Notes under the pieces: generated by a model
Told to the model about the DNA's origin: nothing
Databases searched by the model: none
Seen by the model: only the letters and a program-made list of their open reading frames with translations
Source of the DNA: Collinsella sp.
GTDB taxonomy: Bacteria > Actinomycetota > Coriobacteriia > Coriobacteriales > Coriobacteriaceae
Length of the DNA: 15,206 bases
Reading direction: 5' to 3'
Assembly (NCBI GenBank): GCA_019419625.1
Contig: DXZO01000007.1
Coordinates: 1-15,206 of the forward strand
Made by a program: the position numbers and the translations under genes
Part shown: positions 12,738 to 15,206 of the stretch, piece by piece
Layout: each line of letters begins with the position of its first letter
Numbering within the stretch: position 1 is the stretch's first letter

Positions 12738-14055
12738 TGAACGTGCTCCAAACGTGATGCAGGCCGGCGATAAACTTGTCGATATCGGCTTTGTCGTTGT
12801 AGAAGGCCACGCTGGCGCGGCAGCAGGCAAGGTTCTCGACTCCCAGCCAGGTGAGCAGCGGCTGCGCGCAGTGGTGACCGGCGCGGATGCAGACGCCGTC
12901 CATGTCCATGATGCTCGCGACGTCGTGCGGGTGGATGCCGCGGACGTTAAAGCTCACAACGCCGTGGTGGTTGTCCCAATAGATGGAGCCGATGATCTGG
13001 ACAAAGTCGAGCTGCATGAGCTCGCCCATCAGGTAGTGAACGAGTGCCTGCTCGCGTGCCTGGATGTTTTCGTAGCCCACGGTGTTAACCAGGTAGTCAA
13101 GCGCCGCGCCCGTGGCGAAGATGCCGGCGGCGTCCTGCGTGCCGGCCTCGAACTTCTCGGGGACGGGAGCCCAGAGGGCGTCCTGCTCGGTGACCGAGTC
13201 GATCATCTCGCCACCGGTAAGCATGGGCGGCATGGCGTTGAGCAGGTCCATCTTGCCCCACAGCACGCCGATGCCCATGGGACCCATGGCCTTGTGCGCG
13301 CTAAAGGCAAAGAAGTCGGCGCCCAGAACGGCCACATCGACCGGCATGTGCGGCAGCGACTGCGCGCCGTCGACGACCAGATAGCCGCCGTACTTGTGCA
13401 CGAGCTTGCCGAGGTTCTTGACCGGGTTCTCAACGCCCAGGACGTTAGAGACCTGACCCACTGCCAAGATCTTGGTCTTGGGGCCCACCTTTGACAGAAC
13501 CTCCTCGGTAGTGAGCTGGCCGGTCTTGGTGGGGTAGAGGTAGACTAGCTTGGCGCCGGTCTCGCGGCAGACCTGCTGCCACGGGATCAGGTTGGAGTGG
13601 TGCTCCATGATGGTGATGACGACCTCGTCACCGGGCTCGAGCACCGTGGGTGCAAAGCTCTTGGCGACCAGATTGAGCGACTCACTCGTGTTGCGGGTGA
13701 AGACGACCTCGTTGGCCTGGGGGGCGCCGATGAGGTCGGCGATCTGCTGGCGCACCTTCGCGATGGCCTCGGTGGCCTCGACGGACAGCGAGTACAGGCC
13801 GCGTAGGGGGTTGGCGTTCATGCGCTGGTAGAAGTCGCGCTCGGCGTCGAGCACGCAGGCGGGACGCTGCGCGGTGGCGGCACTATCGAGGAAGGCGATC
13901 TCGGGGTGCTGCTGGAACAGCGGGAACTGGGCCTTGTAGGGGTTGGTCTCGATGTCTACGGTAGGCCAGCCGCGCGAGGCCTCGTCGCTGGCGTCGAGCT
14001 CCATAGGCTCCGGTGCGGTACAGGTATCGCATTTAACGTGCTCGGTGTCGATCAT
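12730..14055 (-). CDS. sufS: SufS, type II cysteine desulfurase
   Basis: SufS is a 441-residue PLP enzyme that turns cysteine into alanine and an enzyme-bound persulfide for SufU. Family features are complete: IAFLDSAATAQRP (53-65), MEHHSNLIPWQ (150-160, PLP-stacking His), VVDGAQSLPH (227-236, PLP-binding Asp), the PLP lysine K255 in FSAHKAMGPMGIG, and the catalytic cysteine C396 in IRAGHHCAQPLL. The N-terminus is about 35 residues longer than is usual before the conserved core and contains KCDTC (C9, C12). The start is credible because its ATG overlaps the sufD stop as ATGA, which implies coupling. An internal Met18 could be an alternative start. The gene is flanked by sufD upstream and sufU downstream, the usual Gram-positive order. 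Its zinc-SufU partner makes the SufU-dependent type likely. Confidence 0.96.
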   Translation of the reverse strand: MIDTEHVKCDTCTAPEPMELDASDEASRGWPTVDIETNPYKAQFPLFQQHPEIAFLDSAATAQRPACVLDAERDFYQRMNANPLRGLYSLSVEATEAIAKVRQQIADLIGAPQANEVVFTRNTSESLNLVAKSFAPTVLEPGDEVVITIMEHHSNLIPWQQVCRETGAKLVYLYPTKTGQLTTEEVLSKVGPKTKILAVGQVSNVLGVENPVKNLGKLVHKYGGYLVVDGAQSLPHMPVDVAVLGADFFAFSAHKAMGPMGIGVLWGKMDLLNAMPPMLTGGEMIDSVTEQDALWAPVPEKFEAGTQDAAGIFATGAALDYLVNTVGYENIQAREQALVHYLMGELMQLDFVQIIGSIYWDNHHGVVSFNVRGIHPHDVASIMDMDGVCIRAGHHCAQPLLTWLGVENLACCRASVAFYNDKADIDKFIAGLHHVWSTFNG

Positions 14056-15206
14056 GCGAGCTCCTCCTCAAAGTTGTCAATCAGGTTGTTGCCCAGGCGG
14101 ACGACGGCGGCGCGGGTGCGCTCGTCGGTCGCGGAAAGCGCAGCGTCCTCCAGCTTGGCGCGGATGAACAGGTCCTCGGCGGCGTTTTGGTCAAGGCCGC
14201 GGCAGGCGAGATAGAACAGCTGCTCGTCACGGACGTGACCGATGGTGGCGCCGTGGTTGCCGGCGACGTCGTCCTCGTCGCAGAGGATGACGGGGACGGT
14301 CTTGTTGTCGACGCCCTTGTTGGCCAAGAGCACCGTCTCGCGTTCGGTGCCGGTTGCGCCCTTGCAGCCGTGCACGAGGTCGATGGTGCCGCGGTAGACC
14401 TTCTTGGACGTGCCGGTCAGCACGCCGTTGGCGTCGATCTCACACTCGGTCTTGCGGCCGCGGTGGCGCAGCTCGTAGTTAAAGTCGCGCACCTGTTCGC
14501 GGGCACCCAGGTAATCGGTATCGATGGTCACCTTGGCGGTGTCGCCCAGCAGGTCGCCGGCAAGGCCTGTGGCGCTGGCGCCGGCACCCAGGACGGTGTG
14601 CTGCACGTTGACGCGCGCACCCTCGTCCAGGAACAGACCGGTGTCGTCGAGTGCGATCCAGCTGTCATCGAGCGTCTGCGTGCAGGTTATGTTGACGGTG
14701 GCGTACTCGTGAGCGCACACGCGCAGCACGGAGCCCACGACGCCTTGGCCGGCAACGGGGGAGTCCAGGGCGATCTGCAGGTCGAGCGTTGCCTGCGGGC
14801 GGGTGACGACATCGATGGCGGCGATGGCGGATGTCGCGTCGACGCCGCTTACGCGCACGGTAACCGTGGCGTGCTGGTATGCGGGCACATCGATGGCGAT
14901 GCGCTTGGTGGCGTGGTCGGTCAGATAGGTGTAGGCAGCCTCGCCCATACCGGTCTCGAAGGCCTCGGCAGGGGAGAGCTCCTCCTCGAGTTTGATGGCG
15001 CCGGCCTGGTAGACGGAGGTAGCGGGCACGTCGAGCTCCGTCTCGGGCGTGATGCGGGCGCGGTCGGCGGCGTCGCCGGGGGCGGAGGCGCGGCGCTCGG
15101 GGAAGCGCTCGGCCATGGCGTCCATGGCGGCGTTAAACGCGTCGGCAGCGCCGGCAAACTGCTCTTCCAGGCCCTCGACCTCAACGGCCTCGGCGGGAGC
15201 GGTGGC
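14052..15206 (-). CDS. sufD: SufD, SufBC2D scaffold component (5' end outside the window)
   Basis: SufD belongs to the SufBCD complex that builds Fe-S clusters in the cytoplasm. The frame stays open to the window edge, so the start codon is missing; 384 residues are visible. The C-terminal half has the SufB/SufD beta-helix and end blocks: YELRHRGRKTECEIDANGVL, KKVYRGTIDLVHGCKGATGT, VPVILCDEDDVAGNHGATIG with the conserved His of the GNHGA motif, and EQLFYLACRGLDQNAAEDLF. SufD is favoured over SufB by its position just before sufS and its divergent N-terminal part. An ATG at 15125 is in frame, but the sequence upstream continues as plausible coding sequence (alanine/glutamate-rich), so it is not the start. 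Its stop overlaps the sufS start (ATGA). sufB and sufC are expected further upstream, outside the window. Confidence 0.93.
   Translation of the reverse strand, partial: ATAPAEAVEVEGLEEQFAGAADAFNAAMDAMAERFPERRASAPGDAADRARITPETELDVPATSVYQAGAIKLEEELSPAEAFETGMGEAAYTYLTDHATKRIAIDVPAYQHATVTVRVSGVDATSAIAAIDVVTRPQATLDLQIALDSPVAGQGVVGSVLRVCAHEYATVNITCTQTLDDSWIALDDTGLFLDEGARVNVQHTVLGAGASATGLAGDLLGDTAKVTIDTDYLGAREQVRDFNYELRHRGRKTECEIDANGVLTGTSKKVYRGTIDLVHGCKGATGTERETVLLANKGVDNKTVPVILCDEDDVAGNHGATIGHVRDEQLFYLACRGLDQNAAEDLFIRAKLEDAALSATDERTRAAVVRLGNNLIDNFEEELA

Noticed and set aside
1..15206. CRISPR arrays, rRNA genes, replication origin, toxin-antitoxin or restriction systems
   Set aside because: No regularly spaced repeats, rRNA segments, clusters of DnaA-box-like sequences or matching protein motifs were seen on either strand.

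Overview
The window is GC-rich chromosomal DNA with dense, mostly ordinary bacterial genes. The gene content and style suggest a high-GC Gram-positive gut actinobacterium, most likely class Coriobacteriia (Collinsella or a relative). The clues are a Rho factor with a long Arg/Asn/Glu-rich N-terminal extension, a sufD-sufS-sufU order using the Zn-type SufU, a VanZ-like protein, and the GGGtGRT/NifU-like pair. This assignment rests on family knowledge and was not tested by a database search.

Layout, left to right. (1) The 3' part of rho (+), closed by an intrinsic terminator, then a good promoter and a structured leader in front of a two-gene + strand unit: an unrecognised two-helix membrane protein and a VanZ-like protein. 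This unit ends in a bidirectional terminator that overlaps the vanZ-like stop codon. (2) Two minus-strand metabolic genes, a ROK-family fructokinase-like sugar kinase and a class I/II PLP aminotransferase. Two overlapping, mutually exclusive terminator hairpins lie between them. (3) A + strand tRNA operon (tRNA-His-GUG and two identical tRNA-Lys-CUU) with a clear promoter and terminator. (4) A minus-strand DinD-like (BRO-N type) gene directly behind the tRNA cluster, probably horizontally acquired. (5) A minus-strand FAD enzyme of the fumarate reductase/L-aspartate oxidase fold with an altered active-site motif. (6) A minus-strand operon of a NifU/IscU-like scaffold protein and a GGGtGRT protein of unknown function, ended by a strong terminator. 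(7) A + strand REP-associated-type Y1 (HUH) transposase with an added C-terminal helix-turn-helix. (8) The 3' end of a minus-strand suf operon (sufD partial, sufS, sufU) with overlapping stop/start codons.

The best candidate for an undescribed system is the scaffold + GGGtGRT pair. It is a two-gene operon whose first product looks like an Fe-S scaffold but lacks the canonical CGD cysteine loop. Its partner is a glycine-rich protein with no assigned function. It lies a few kilobases from a standard SUF operon that already supplies a scaffold (SufU), so it probably does something other than general Fe-S assembly. The other points worth a second look are the FAD enzyme with Met in place of the substrate-binding His, the HTH-fused transposase without visible REP sequences, the twin terminator between the aminotransferase and the sugar kinase, and the Cys-bearing N-terminal extension of SufS.
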